Below, piece after piece: positions 7,263-15,287 of a DNA stretch of 20,877 nucleotides. The translations under genes and the position numbers were made by a program. The notes under the pieces were generated by a model, which saw only the letters and a list, made by a program, of their open reading frames with translations, was not told the DNA's origin and did no database searches. The stretch lies in the NCBI GenBank assembly GCA_015259235.1, contig JABZGM010000011.1, forward strand, positions 1 to 20,877, given 5' to 3'. Each line of letters starts with the position of its first letter. The first letter of the stretch is position 1. This stretch comes from Alloprevotella sp. GTDB taxonomy: Bacteria > Bacteroidota > Bacteroidia > Bacteroidales > Bacteroidaceae.

Positions 7263-8705
7263 TTAAGCATCGGAGGGATTGCTCAGCACAGTTTGATAAT
7301 ACTGCCGGAATTGTCGAGCTTGTTGGAGCGTACTCCCTTGTCGCAGTGGATCGGAGGGAGAAATGCGGGGTCCCACTTCGACATCTATTTTGCCTGCTCG
7401 GATGGCGAGGTCAGTTTTGCCCAACACCTGTCCTGTGCCTCTCAGAAAGAGGGGGAGAATATCTACTTGAAAGCGTTCGGCAAGTGCGAAAGCTCCTTGG
7501 TGAAATCGCCCTAATCGACCTGTGGCACTGCGAGTGCCTTCGGGGAAAATCAATACACTGTAGCCCCGCTGCAAGAGCCCCCCCACGCGTGCTGCGAGGG
7601 TTTCAAAATCTTCTGTGACGGGCAAGAACTCCGCATGGCGAATGATGACGCCATAAAGGGGATTTCGCCACACCCACTGCTTGGTCATGATCACCAAATG
7701 GGGAGTGAGGAGCATGACGCTGAGCAAGTCGAGGTGACTACGATGGTTTGCCACGATGATGGCTGGGCGAGTGAAGTCTTCTCCGTGCCGATGAACGCGC
7801 AAGGTTACGCGTGGCAGCAACCACAACACGCCACGCGCCACGCGCTGAATCAGGCGATGGAGCCACAGCCGTTGGGCATCTTGAGGAGGAAAAAGCGAAA
7901 ACCCTAGCCCGATGACGGCTTGCGCAGGGAGCATGAGAAGGAAGAAGCTGAGCAACAAAACGATGCCGTAGACAAAACTCAGTAAGCGGAGGGGCCACAC
8001 CACGGAGAGGGCGAGTGTGGTGAGGGCAGTGTTGAGCAGGGTGATGCGGAAAAAGTCGGCAGTAGGACGGAAGTGACTCACCCTTTCTTCGCGCGGAGGA
8101 TAATACACCTTTACGGGAATCTGTCGCAATCTTGTGCCACACCAAGCCGAGAACACCATGATTTCCAATTCCGCCTCGTAGCGATTGGTGAGAAAGTCCA
8201 ATCCGTGGAGGTGATGCAAGGGATAGGCGCGAAATCCTGTCTGCGTGTCTTCCAGGGAAAAGCCTGTTTGCAGCCATACCCAGAAGTTGGAAAATCGGTT
8301 GGCACGCCTAGCTGCTGCCGACATATTGGGAGCTTGTTGCGTAAAAAGTTCGGGAGAAAAGCGATTGCCCACGATGATGTCGTCGGGCGTCTCCGCGATG
8401 GCTTGGAGAAACTGCGGAAGGTCGCTTGCAAAATGCTGACCATCGCTGTCCATCGTAATGACATGCGTATAGCCACATTGGCGAGCATGGCGGAAACCGT
8501 GGCGTAGTGCTGCCCCTTTGCCCAAATTTTGGGGATGGTATAAGACGATGATGCCAGAAAATCGTGAGAGAATCTGCAAGGTCTCGTCCGTGCTTCCATC
8601 GTCTACCACCATGAGGGGGGCGCACTGCGCTTGGAGGATGTCGGTGATGACGTCCGCCAGCGTGTGAGCATTGTTGTAGGTGGGTAGAAGAATGATGGGG
8701 CGCAT
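7263..8705 (-). CDS. Bifunctional family 2 glycosyltransferase - PlsC-type acyltransferase
   Basis: Residues 1 to about 220 are a GT-A glycosyltransferase of family 2, with VVDDGSTD (D35-D36) for nucleotide binding and MDSDGQH (D86, D88) as the metal-binding motif. A hydrophobic section at roughly residues 225-275 should anchor the protein in the inner membrane. The C-terminal part is a PlsC-like 1-acylglycerol-phosphate acyltransferase with NHRSHLD (H321, D326) and FPEGTR (387-392). The same fusion is a hallmark of aryl-polyene clusters (ApeJ in the proteobacterial nomenclature). It is thought to help build the lipid or glycolipid anchor to which the polyene is attached. The length (480 aa) accommodates both domains, and all key motifs of both are present. 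The acceptor and sugar cannot be told from sequence. Confidence 0.9.
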   Translation of the reverse strand: MRPIILLPTYNNAHTLADVITDILQAQCAPLMVVDDGSTDETLQILSRFSGIIVLYHPQNLGKGAALRHGFRHARQCGYTHVITMDSDGQHFASDLPQFLQAIAETPDDIIVGNRFSPELFTQQAPNMSAAARRANRFSNFWVWLQTGFSLEDTQTGFRAYPLHHLHGLDFLTNRYEAELEIMVFSAWCGTRLRQIPVKVYYPPREERVSHFRPTADFFRITLLNTALTTLALSVVWPLRLLSFVYGIVLLLSFFLLMLPAQAVIGLGFSLFPPQDAQRLWLHRLIQRVARGVLWLLPRVTLRVHRHGEDFTRPAIIVANHRSHLDLLSVMLLTPHLVIMTKQWVWRNPLYGVIIRHAEFLPVTEDFETLAARVGGLLQRGYSVLIFPEGTRSATGRLGRFHQGAFALAERFQVDILPLFLRGTGQVLGKTDLAIRAGKIDVEVGPRISPSDPLRQGSTLQQARQFRQYYQTVLSNPSDA

Positions 8706-8729
8706 AAGTAGAAAGTAGGGAAAACCTAA

Positions 8730-9092
8730 TTAGGACAACGAACAAAATCGCAGCGAGAGTTTGGCAAAAGTAGTTTCTTCGTGGGAGAGGGTTGCTTTCA
8801 ACTGCGAGGGGTCGCCCGAAAGGTCAATGGTGAGTGTCGAAACCTCCGATGGACTAATGGGCGCAAGGTATTTGATGTTCTTCGCCTCAGAGAGTCGGAG
8901 CGGAGATTTCCAAGTGCGCTCAGCCAGTTCTTTCACGATTTGGAGCGCGCACACGCCAGGCAAGATGGGATGTCCAGGAAAGTGCGCTCGGAAGATGGGA
9001 TGATCTGCCTGCAAGTCCAACTGAAATATGGCACGCGTGGGCAGTTCGTGGGTCTCGTCGGTGAGATGAAAGAGAGAATCAAGGAGCTTCAT
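8730..9092 (-). CDS. Hotdog-fold 3-hydroxyacyl-ACP dehydratase, small subunit type
   Basis: The 120-residue product from the ATG at 9092 is a single hotdog domain with AHFPGHPILPGV around H37, which matches the catalytic His loop of FabZ/FabA. The acidic residue that normally sits 14 residues after that His is a Gln here (Q51 in GVCALQIVKE), so this subunit may be only half of the catalytic pair. Proteobacterial aryl-polyene systems use a heterodimeric dehydratase (ApeI:ApeP). By analogy this protein probably pairs with the dehydratase at 15415-15882. An upstream start at 9149 would add 19 hydrophobic residues but leaves the hotdog domain unchanged, and I prefer 9092. The gene sits just upstream of the glycosyltransferase-acyltransferase. 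Confidence 0.8.
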   Translation of the reverse strand: MKLLDSLFHLTDETHELPTRAIFQLDLQADHPIFRAHFPGHPILPGVCALQIVKELAERTWKSPLRLSEAKNIKYLAPISPSEVSTLTIDLSGDPSQLKATLSHEETTFAKLSLRFCSLS

Positions 9093-9177
9093 GTGAAAAA
9101 GCTGGTAAAAGAGTGAGCAGACTATCAGCGCCACTGTCGCCACCTTCAAAGCAAGCGTGGCGCACGCTCGGAGTGCT

Positions 9178-9684
9178 TCATGGTGCAGTGGTGTCGCTGG
9201 ATATCGAGTCTTGGACTGTCTGCGTTGAGTCTAGGGGAAGTGGGGAAAAATCGTAGCGAATGCCGTGGCGATTTTGGTGAGAAAAGGCTTGTCCTGTGGC
9301 AAAGTGCGGAACAAAAGTTTGGAAATCCTTTTTCAACATTCTGCGCAGGAAGAAGCCGCGCAAGGGAGGAATGAGGTGCGTCAATCGGATGCGCTGTCGT
9401 TGTCGCTCGTAGGTGAAGTCGAAGGCTTGGACACCAAACTCATTGACCCACGCACCCACGATGCTATCATGGCGCACGCGCACCACGCAAAGTCCGGAGA
9501 GATTGCCGCGCGGCATCGTGATTTGTGCCGACCATGTCGTGGCACTGTCCGTGACCACCCACGGGAGGGGCGGTGCACTGGGAGCCTTTTGTGCCGTACT
9601 GCAAGCGGTGAGCAAGCACAAGGCGAAGATCGCCCCCCAAAGTAGCTTGGTGCTAATCCACCTTAAAGTCCGAAGCTGCGACAT
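9178..9684 (-). CDS. Predicted outer-membrane lipoprotein, possibly LolB-like
   Basis: From the ATG at 9684 the 168-residue product has a basic N-terminus, a hydrophobic stretch and a lipobox LLTAC with the modifiable Cys28 followed by Ser. The mature part contains GNLSGLCVVRVRHDS and VNEFGVQAFDFTYERQ, a beta-rich pattern reminiscent of LolA/LolB-type or DUF3261-type lipoproteins of aryl-polyene clusters. The ATG at 9684 overlaps the end of the LolA-like gene by 32 nt, which supports translational coupling. A likely role is to receive the exported lipid from the LolA-like carrier at the outer membrane (inference). I do not recognise the family with certainty. An earlier start at 9726 would put 14 extra residues ahead of the signal peptide and is less likely. 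Confidence 0.72.
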   Translation of the reverse strand: MSQLRTLRWISTKLLWGAIFALCLLTACSTAQKAPSAPPLPWVVTDSATTWSAQITMPRGNLSGLCVVRVRHDSIVGAWVNEFGVQAFDFTYERQRQRIRLTHLIPPLRGFFLRRMLKKDFQTFVPHFATGQAFSHQNRHGIRYDFSPLPLDSTQTVQDSISSDTTAP

Positions 9685-10282
9685 GTTGGTTCTTTTTGAA
9701 ACCCGAAAGTTCGATGGTGGTAACATCTCCGCTGCGTTCGGTGAGCACCACGCGCGAAACGACCGCTAACTTCGGGTCGATGGTGAGGGTGATTTGCGAA
9801 AACAAGGCTTTCATCTCACCGCGTTGAGGCGTGAGTTGGGCTATCCACGTGCCATTGTGCGAAAAAAGTTGGGTGCGAAAGGAGCGATCTGTCAGACATT
9901 GCCCCGTGACGTTGCTCACCATCAGGCGAGCGATCTGTTGAAATACCTTGTTTTGGCGCACATCGACCACATTCTTACCGCGATCTCCGCCAAGGAGCAC
10001 CTTATTTCCCGAAAGCACAAACACGTAGTGCGTGGGGGTGCTGTATTCCCAACGGAGTTGTGTGGGTTGGGCATACGACATTCTGCCGCGTGACACCAAA
10101 CGATGGTTGAGCATCTTCAGTGTTTTGGTTTGGACAAATAGGGCTTGCAAGGTCTTTGTCTGCTGCGCTGCTGCAGAACTTTGGGAGAGCACCTGTTGCG
10201 CCTCCTGCTGCGAGAGAGGAGTTTGGGCTGAGAGCGACAAAAACGTGAGACAGCCTATGAGAAAAGAACAAAATTTTCGCAT
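9653..10282 (-). CDS. LolA-like periplasmic lipid/lipoprotein carrier
   Basis: The 209-residue protein begins with a type I signal peptide (basic start, hydrophobic core, LSLSA19-Q20 cleavage site). The mature part has LolA hallmarks: the strand pattern RGRMSYAQPTQLRWEYSTPT (Trp and Tyr of the family's LRWEY-P signature), a hydrophobic half-barrel and the C-terminal segment FSQITLTIDP. Length fits LolA (about 200 aa). A dedicated LolA homologue is a regular part of aryl-polyene clusters (ApeL-like role) and is thought to carry the lipid across the periplasm with the MMPL exporter. Its stop codon overlaps the start of the lipoprotein gene, and it follows the small membrane protein gene after 24 bp. 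Confidence 0.85.
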   Translation of the reverse strand: MRKFCSFLIGCLTFLSLSAQTPLSQQEAQQVLSQSSAAAQQTKTLQALFVQTKTLKMLNHRLVSRGRMSYAQPTQLRWEYSTPTHYVFVLSGNKVLLGGDRGKNVVDVRQNKVFQQIARLMVSNVTGQCLTDRSFRTQLFSHNGTWIAQLTPQRGEMKALFSQITLTIDPKLAVVSRVVLTERSGDVTTIELSGFKKNQHVAASDFKVD

Positions 10283-10306
10283 GAGGAAACGAGAATAAAT
10301 ATGCTG

Positions 10307-10660
10307 TTATTTGGAAATCAGTGCCACACCCACCAGGATAAAGGCTAGTCCTATCCATCGGGTGAAGGGTACTTCTTCGTGAAAGATAAACACTGCTGCC
10401 AACATTCCCATCACATAACTCAGACTCACCATGGGAAAGGCTTGATGAAAGGCGAAGTGCTTCACGATGTACATCCACAACAATGAGGCAGCACCGAAAC
10501 AAAGTCCACAAGCCGCAAACCACAGATTGCCAAAGACCGCCCCAAAATAGCGGAGAGACCATGAAAATGCAGGGAACTGCGCGAGGGAAATCTTCAAAGT
10601 CACCTGCCCAAGGGTGAGGAGGGCGGACTGCAACAGTGCGAGAAATATCAGTGCGGGCAT
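10307..10660 (-). CDS. Small four-helix DMT/SMR-type membrane protein
   Basis: The 117-residue product is almost wholly hydrophobic with four predicted transmembrane helices, separated by short loops such as KISLAQ, YIVKHFA and HEEVPFTRW. The pattern, including FAFHQAFPMVSLSYVMGM and the final helix, matches the EamA/SMR half-size transporters (EmrE, ArnE/ArnF type). These form dimers and move drugs or flip lipid-linked intermediates. In this operon a flippase for a lipid-linked precursor is the most attractive idea, but this is inference. The only ATG is at 10660, giving a 13-nt overlap with the upstream ketosynthase; the longer frame would start at a TTG (10696). Confidence 0.75.
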   Translation of the reverse strand: MPALIFLALLQSALLTLGQVTLKISLAQFPAFSWSLRYFGAVFGNLWFAACGLCFGAASLLWMYIVKHFAFHQAFPMVSLSYVMGMLAAVFIFHEEVPFTRWIGLAFILVGVALISK

Positions 10661-12450
10661 AGAGCGTGGAATGTGGTGGTGGGAAGGATGGGACAAATGG
10701 CTCCTTCGGGCGAGGTGGAAAGATAGTACGCTACTGCCAGATTATTCCTTTCGTCGTGTGCACCCACTAGCGCATTGTCGGCATGCCTCTGCGAGAGGAG
10801 CAAGTAGGCATCGCGGAGTGCGTGGTCGTAGGACGCATCGCCCTGCGAGAAAGTCGTGTTGTAGCCGTGACTTTTTGTGTGAATCGCCACCAAACCAGCA
10901 AGGGTGTTGTGCGTGGAATGGATGAAATGTGTGGGCGAAAGGAATTCCTCCCCTTGTTCGACTAATTGGCGCAAGAAACGCTCCGTGTCGGTGACGCAGC
11001 CCATCGCAGTTCCCACCACAATGGCTTGCGGTTGGGCATAAGGACTGGGGAGAACCGTTGCAGCCTGTTCCGATGAAGCAGCCGAATTTGAACGCTCACT
11101 TTGTGCCACCTTTGCCAAGACTGCGAGCGACACTTGCAATCCGCGCTTCAACAAAGGCGTGAGACGACGTGCCACCATGGGAGGAATCTTGGGCAAATCT
11201 TCGGGTGCGAGATCTTCGTGTCGGAGCAGTTGGTGCAGATAGACCGCGCGAGGTGCAGGAATGGCGGAGGGTTGTTCCTCCGATTGCACAGTGTCGTATT
11301 GTGAAAACACGAGCGCAGTGTCGTTGCCTCCGAAGGCAAAGGCATTGCACAGTATATGGCGGAGCTGTGGTGCAGGAGTGGGAACAAGCACAGGTGTGAA
11401 ATCTTCGTCCATTGCCAAGCTCCAATGCAGATTGGCAGGAAGGAAGTGATGCTGCAAAGCCAGAAGGCAAATCACAGCTTCCACACTTCCCGAAGCACTC
11501 GTGGTGTGTCCAGTGGCAGACTTGGTGGAGGAGAGTGGGGGAAGCGTGGAAAACACGCTGCGCACTGCGGTAAGTTCACTCGCATCATTGTTGGGCGTGC
11601 CTGTGCCGTGGGCATTGATATAGCCGATGTCGGCAGGTTGCAGACCAGCCCTGCGGAGAGCGGCTTGCATGGCTAGGACAGCACCGATGCCCTCTTCCGA
11701 AGAAGCCGTTTGGTGAAAGGCATCGCAGGCATTGCCCCAGCCGGAGAGTGTGGCAAGAGGTTGGACACCGCGTGCCAAAGCATGGCTTTCGCGCTCCAAC
11801 ACCACAAAGGCGGCTCCTTCACCTAGGTTGAGACCAGCTCGAGAACTGTCGAAGGGACGGCAGGAATCTGGATCAAGAATGAGGAGCGATCGGAAACCAT
11901 TGTAGTGGAAACGCGAGAGGGCTTCGCTTCCGCCCACAACGACACAATCATACGCCCCACTTTCGATGAGCATTGCTCCGTGGATGAAGGCATTGGCAGC
12001 CGACGAACAAGCGGTGCTCAAGGTGGTGACGTAGCCCCACTCTCCGAAGTGCGCGGCGATTTGGTCGGTGCACATGCCACAGAGTCCCAAGGTGTCGGCA
12101 TGGAGCGTGCGCGCAAACTCCACTTCCGTCACGTCCATATTGCCCACCGTCGTGCCACCCACGAGTGCCAGGTGCGGAAGGTCGGCAGAAGAAAGCTGAG
12201 CAGACTGCAGTGCTTCGCCCAAAGCCATGATGCCCATGAGGGCAGTGCGCGAGGTGACGTCCGAGGCAGCTTGCACAGCTTCGGACAGTTCGGCATTGCT
12301 CATGGGCACTTCTCCCACGGGAAGTGGGTGCTGTGTGGTGAGATGACGCGGAGGGGCGATGCCACAAGTCCCCGATTGGAGGGCTTGCAGTGTGGTGTCT
12401 ACTCCAATACCTAGGGAGGAGAGGATGCCTGCGCCAGTGATTACGATCAT
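10648..12450 (-). CDS. Ketosynthase fused to a degenerate KS-like (chain-length-factor-type) domain (KS-C)
   Basis: Residues 1 to about 383 form a complete condensing enzyme: active-site Cys148 in STACSSAANA, His281 in NAHGTGTPNND and His315 in KSATGHT. After a Ser/Pro/Glu-rich linker, residues from about 395 to 600 resemble the short beta-ketoacyl-synthase-N-terminal-like domain found as a separate small protein in many aryl-polyene clusters. That part has VVGTAMGCVTDTE and PTHFIHSTHNTLAG, but where the catalytic Cys would lie it reads TTFSQG, and it has no downstream His motifs, so it should be inactive. A typical FabF is about 410 aa, so the 600-residue length fits a fusion. The start codon overlaps the ACP stop by 4 nt (ATGA), a sign of tight coupling with that carrier. 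Confidence 0.87.
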   Translation of the reverse strand: MIVITGAGILSSLGIGVDTTLQALQSGTCGIAPPRHLTTQHPLPVGEVPMSNAELSEAVQAASDVTSRTALMGIMALGEALQSAQLSSADLPHLALVGGTTVGNMDVTEVEFARTLHADTLGLCGMCTDQIAAHFGEWGYVTTLSTACSSAANAFIHGAMLIESGAYDCVVVGGSEALSRFHYNGFRSLLILDPDSCRPFDSSRAGLNLGEGAAFVVLERESHALARGVQPLATLSGWGNACDAFHQTASSEEGIGAVLAMQAALRRAGLQPADIGYINAHGTGTPNNDASELTAVRSVFSTLPPLSSTKSATGHTTSASGSVEAVICLLALQHHFLPANLHWSLAMDEDFTPVLVPTPAPQLRHILCNAFAFGGNDTALVFSQYDTVQSEEQPSAIPAPRAVYLHQLLRHEDLAPEDLPKIPPMVARRLTPLLKRGLQVSLAVLAKVAQSERSNSAASSEQAATVLPSPYAQPQAIVVGTAMGCVTDTERFLRQLVEQGEEFLSPTHFIHSTHNTLAGLVAIHTKSHGYNTTFSQGDASYDHALRDAYLLLSQRHADNALVGAHDERNNLAVAYYLSTSPEGAICPILPTTTFHALCPH

Positions 12451-12704
12451 TTAGTGCGGTGTTGTTGGATGTAGTCTGCCATGGTGTCGATGGAAGCAAA
12501 GACTTGTTTGCCCTCGGCAGGGGAAGAAAGTCGGATACCATAGGTGCGATCGAGGAGCACAATGAGTTCGAGGGCATCGATGGAGTCGAGTCCTAAGCCA
12601 TCGCCAAAGAGAGGTTCGCTGTCGACGATGGACTCTGGGGTGATTTCTTCCAAGGAGAGTACTTCGATAATCTGTTGTTTGAGTTGGAGTTTGAGGTCGG
12701 ACAT
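12447..12704 (-). CDS. Acyl carrier protein (ACP-2)
   Basis: This 85-residue acidic four-helix protein carries GLGLDSIDALEL, with Ser41 as the phosphopantetheine attachment site in the canonical DS(I/L) motif. It acts in the cytoplasm as the thioester carrier for the growing chain. The 4-nt overlap with the fused ketosynthase downstream suggests it serves that enzyme. It differs clearly from the other ACP of the operon (16966-17211), as expected for clusters with two carriers of distinct roles. Heptad array 4 lies directly upstream of its ATG. Confidence 0.93.
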   Translation of the reverse strand: MSDLKLQLKQQIIEVLSLEEITPESIVDSEPLFGDGLGLDSIDALELIVLLDRTYGIRLSSPAEGKQVFASIDTMADYIQQHRTK

Positions 12705-12705
12705 A

Positions 12706-12796
12706 GTAGACGTTAGACGTTAGAGATTAGACGTTAGGGGTCGCAGACCCATTCTGCTCGCCACAAGTGGCTCGGTTGTTAGCAGTTAGATGTTAG
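12706..12796. repeat. Heptad repeat array 4 with two-hairpin core
   Basis: Five units in register (cores at 12706, 12713, 12720, 12727, 12734) precede the core. In the core, GGGTCGCAGACCC (12738-12750) and GCCACAAGTGGC (12760-12771) are both palindromic. Three more units follow at 12779, 12786 and 12793. The TTA at 12786-12788, which is the stop codon of the upstream ketosynthase, is supplied by one of these units. Confidence 0.9.
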
Positions 12797-14846
12797 TCGT
12801 GGGAAGATAGAGTTGCAGATGTGCGGAGAAATGCTCGGCATCTTCGGCATCCAGCCATCCCCCTACGATGGCAGTGGTGCGCCCATCGGAGGCAGGCGAA
12901 AGGATGAGCGACTGTTGGAGCGCTTCCTCTGCAGTGGTGGGCAGGGCATAACAAGCGGTGTGACCGTACCAATGGTGACGGATGGCAACTTCGCCCGTGG
13001 CAATGTTGGGTAAGGTGTAGACAAACGCAGCTGGACTGGGAAAGAATTCCTCGGCAGTGGGCACAATGGTGCTTTGATAGTGCACATCGGCTGCCAAAGA
13101 TCCGTGATGCGTGAGAAAGACGACCGCTGTGTGGGCATCGAGATGGGGAATGGATTGTACCAACAACTCAGTAGCCACAAAAGCCAACTGAGAGAGGCTG
13201 TCCATCTTGTGGAATTTCGGGTAGCCCCAAATGAGATTTTTGTAGGCAGCTGGGAGAAGTGCCGCTCCTCGTTCCTCGAAAGGTAGGGCAATGCCGTCTA
13301 TGCTGATGCCTTCGGGCGTGATGTCTACTGCTGAAATGGGCGCAAAGGTGCGTACCAAGGGGGCTTCAACTTCCAATGATGGGAGGGATGAGGCGGAATA
13401 ATCGGAGGGCAAAATAGAATTGTCGGACGTTTCAGAAAAAACGTGGGACATTTTCGGAAAAATCTCCAACGTTTTTGGAAAAATCTCCGACGTTTTTTGG
13501 AAAATCTCCGACGTTTTTTTTGATTGCTCGGAGATTTCTGGAGAAGTCTCCGAAGCATGAGCCAAAAGTGCGGATTTTTTTGGGGGAACATCGCACATTT
13601 GCCACCACAACACCGCGTTGCATCCACCAAATCCAGAGAGGAGTTTGAGGAAAGAATCCCCCGAAAGCGGTTGGGCTTCGCTGCTGAGCGAGAGTTCGTG
13701 CGACACGCCCGATGCGCTATACCCACGTGTGCCCCAGAGGGTGTCTTGTTCCACGGCTGCCATGGTGAGAATGGTCTCTAACACACCGGCAGCTCCGAGG
13801 GTGTGACCGAAGGTGCTCTTCAGCGAATAGGCAGGGAGGTGGGTCAAACCAGCCCGATAGAGGGCGATGGACTCCATCTCGTCATTGTAGGCAGTGGCAG
13901 TGCCGTGACAACTCACACAGGCGAGGTGGGCAGTGGCGCTTTTCCAGTCGGGATCGTCAGACCAATGGGGCGGATTTTCCTGCAAATCTTCAAGGTTCTC
14001 GATGTTGCTCTCTTCGGATAATCCTAGTGTGGCACAGAGTGCGCGATATACGCCTTCGCCTGTGCGAGAGGGACCTGAGATGTGGTTGGCGTCATTGCGC
14101 ATACAGCCCGAGCGCAGCGTCCATCGGTGGGAGAGGGCTGCGGAAGAAGAGGAGGGGCGGTAGTGGACTTCGCCATAGGTGCGCGAGAGAATGAGGGTGG
14201 CAGCAGCTTCGCCTAGGTTGAGTCCGCAGCGCGCTGCGTCGAAGGGGCGGCACACTTCGGGACTGAGGGCTTTGAAAGCGCCAAAACCCGAAACGATGAA
14301 GCGCGAAAGGAGGTCGGCACCACAAACGATGACGTGGCGCAACGTGGAGTCTTCTGTCAGTCGTTGGGAGGCGAGGAGGAGGGCATGGCTGCCTGAGATA
14401 CAAGCATTGCTCACCACGATGGGGGTACGCTGGAGGTGCAAGTGCTGCGCCACGGCAGTTGCGGCTTCACTCAGCGCCACTCGATGGCGAGGGATGTGGG
14501 GTTCGTCGGTAGAATCTAGGAGATGCACATTGCCTTTGGTGGTGGCGAGGATGAAAAGTACCGCAGGATCGTCGAGCGTTATGCCCCCTTCTGCCGCTGC
14601 TTCGTGGACAGAAAGGGCGACTAATTGCTCAAATCGGGTGAGCGTGTGGGCGGCTTCTGCCCCAAAGGTGGCGATGAATCGCTCGGTGATGGCTTGGTGT
14701 GGGAAAACAGCTGCGGTGGTGGGTTCGGGAAGTCCGAAGTAGTGGTCGTGACGAAGGGCAGTTTGTCCATCGCGCAAGGCAGCTAGGTGTGCAGCAGTGC
14801 CCCAAGCCAAGGGAGAAGCTAGGTGGGTGGCAGTGACTTCAATCAT
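12786..14846 (-). CDS. Ketosynthase fused through a repeat-rich linker to a degenerate KS-like domain (KS-B)
   Basis: The first ~415 residues are a FabF-type condensing enzyme with Cys149 (SNACISGSHA), His314 (SCHGTATAYND), Lys343 and His348 (KSTFGHT), so it looks active. Residues about 431-473 are a low-complexity linker built of 7-residue repeats of the KTSEIFP type, encoded by a 21-bp tandem repeat. The remainder (about 495-686) contains NLIWGYPKFHKMDSLSQLA and LPNIATGEVAIRHHWYGHTA, which resembles the small KS-N-terminal-like proteins of Bacteroidota aryl-polyene clusters and has no His motifs. I infer a non-catalytic partner domain, perhaps setting chain length. The start overlaps the thioesterase gene by 8 nt. 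The last codons and the stop run into array 4. At 686 residues it is far longer than a single KS. Confidence 0.85.
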   Translation of the reverse strand: MIEVTATHLASPLAWGTAAHLAALRDGQTALRHDHYFGLPEPTTAAVFPHQAITERFIATFGAEAAHTLTRFEQLVALSVHEAAAEGGITLDDPAVLFILATTKGNVHLLDSTDEPHIPRHRVALSEAATAVAQHLHLQRTPIVVSNACISGSHALLLASQRLTEDSTLRHVIVCGADLLSRFIVSGFGAFKALSPEVCRPFDAARCGLNLGEAAATLILSRTYGEVHYRPSSSSAALSHRWTLRSGCMRNDANHISGPSRTGEGVYRALCATLGLSEESNIENLEDLQENPPHWSDDPDWKSATAHLACVSCHGTATAYNDEMESIALYRAGLTHLPAYSLKSTFGHTLGAAGVLETILTMAAVEQDTLWGTRGYSASGVSHELSLSSEAQPLSGDSFLKLLSGFGGCNAVLWWQMCDVPPKKSALLAHASETSPEISEQSKKTSEIFQKTSEIFPKTLEIFPKMSHVFSETSDNSILPSDYSASSLPSLEVEAPLVRTFAPISAVDITPEGISIDGIALPFEERGAALLPAAYKNLIWGYPKFHKMDSLSQLAFVATELLVQSIPHLDAHTAVVFLTHHGSLAADVHYQSTIVPTAEEFFPSPAAFVYTLPNIATGEVAIRHHWYGHTACYALPTTAEEALQQSLILSPASDGRTTAIVGGWLDAEDAEHFSAHLQLYLPTTNI
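13456..13518. repeat. 21-bp tandem repeat inside the KS-B linker
   Basis: The unit GGAAAAATCTCCGACGTTTT recurs about three times with the TCTCC cores at 13463, 13484 and 13505, exactly 21 bp apart, so the frame is kept. Degenerate copies extend to both sides. Immediately downstream, CGGAGA (13529-13534) and TCTCCG (13547-13552) form an inverted repeat. The encoded peptide is a heptapeptide repeat of the KTSEIFP kind. Confidence 0.85.
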
Positions 14847-15282
14847 GATTTTCTTCGGAATTTAAGTTCCATCGTTCTTGCCACTCGGCATAGAAGGTGG
14901 GTTTGTACCATTGCAGTTGGTAGTCTTTGTCCATAAAGGCTTGTACACTGTGCCCTGTGGCGAGGAGTTCGTCGGTGAGGGCATCGTGAATCTCGTAGTC
15001 GAAGATGATTTTTGCCGCAGCGGTGGCAGTGTAGATGATGTCGATGCGGCACTGCTGTTCGTATCGAATGGGACGAAGATAGCGGAAGGTGAGTTCTACC
15101 AAGGGAGCATAATAACCTGCGCGCGCCATGGTCATATATTCCAGTCCGTATTGTGCGCCAAAGGCTTCGCGGGCATCCTCAAAATAGAGGGGATAGGATC
15201 CGTGCCACACGATGTTCATCGCATCGACTTCGCTGAAGCGCACGGCAAATTCTTTGGAAGCACGTAGTTGTTTGTGGGACAT
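14839..15282 (-). CDS. Hotdog thioesterase (4-hydroxybenzoyl-CoA thioesterase family)
   Basis: The 147-residue protein has the signature FSEVDAMNIVWHGSYPLYFE, with Asp20 at the position of the catalytic Asp of the 4HBT family, and further family features such as LRPIRYEQQ. Members hydrolyse acyl-CoA or acyl-ACP thioesters. Proteobacterial aryl-polyene clusters have a comparable enzyme (ApeK), so a chain-release or editing role is likely. It overlaps the downstream ketosynthase gene by 8 nt. Array 5 lies between it and the dehydratase gene upstream. The residue after the His-Gly turn suggests the acyl-ACP/FCBT-like subtype, but I cannot tell its substrate. Confidence 0.85.
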   Translation of the reverse strand: MSHKQLRASKEFAVRFSEVDAMNIVWHGSYPLYFEDAREAFGAQYGLEYMTMARAGYYAPLVELTFRYLRPIRYEQQCRIDIIYTATAAAKIIFDYEIHDALTDELLATGHSVQAFMDKDYQLQWYKPTFYAEWQERWNLNSEENHD

Positions 15283-15287
15283 AGGAA

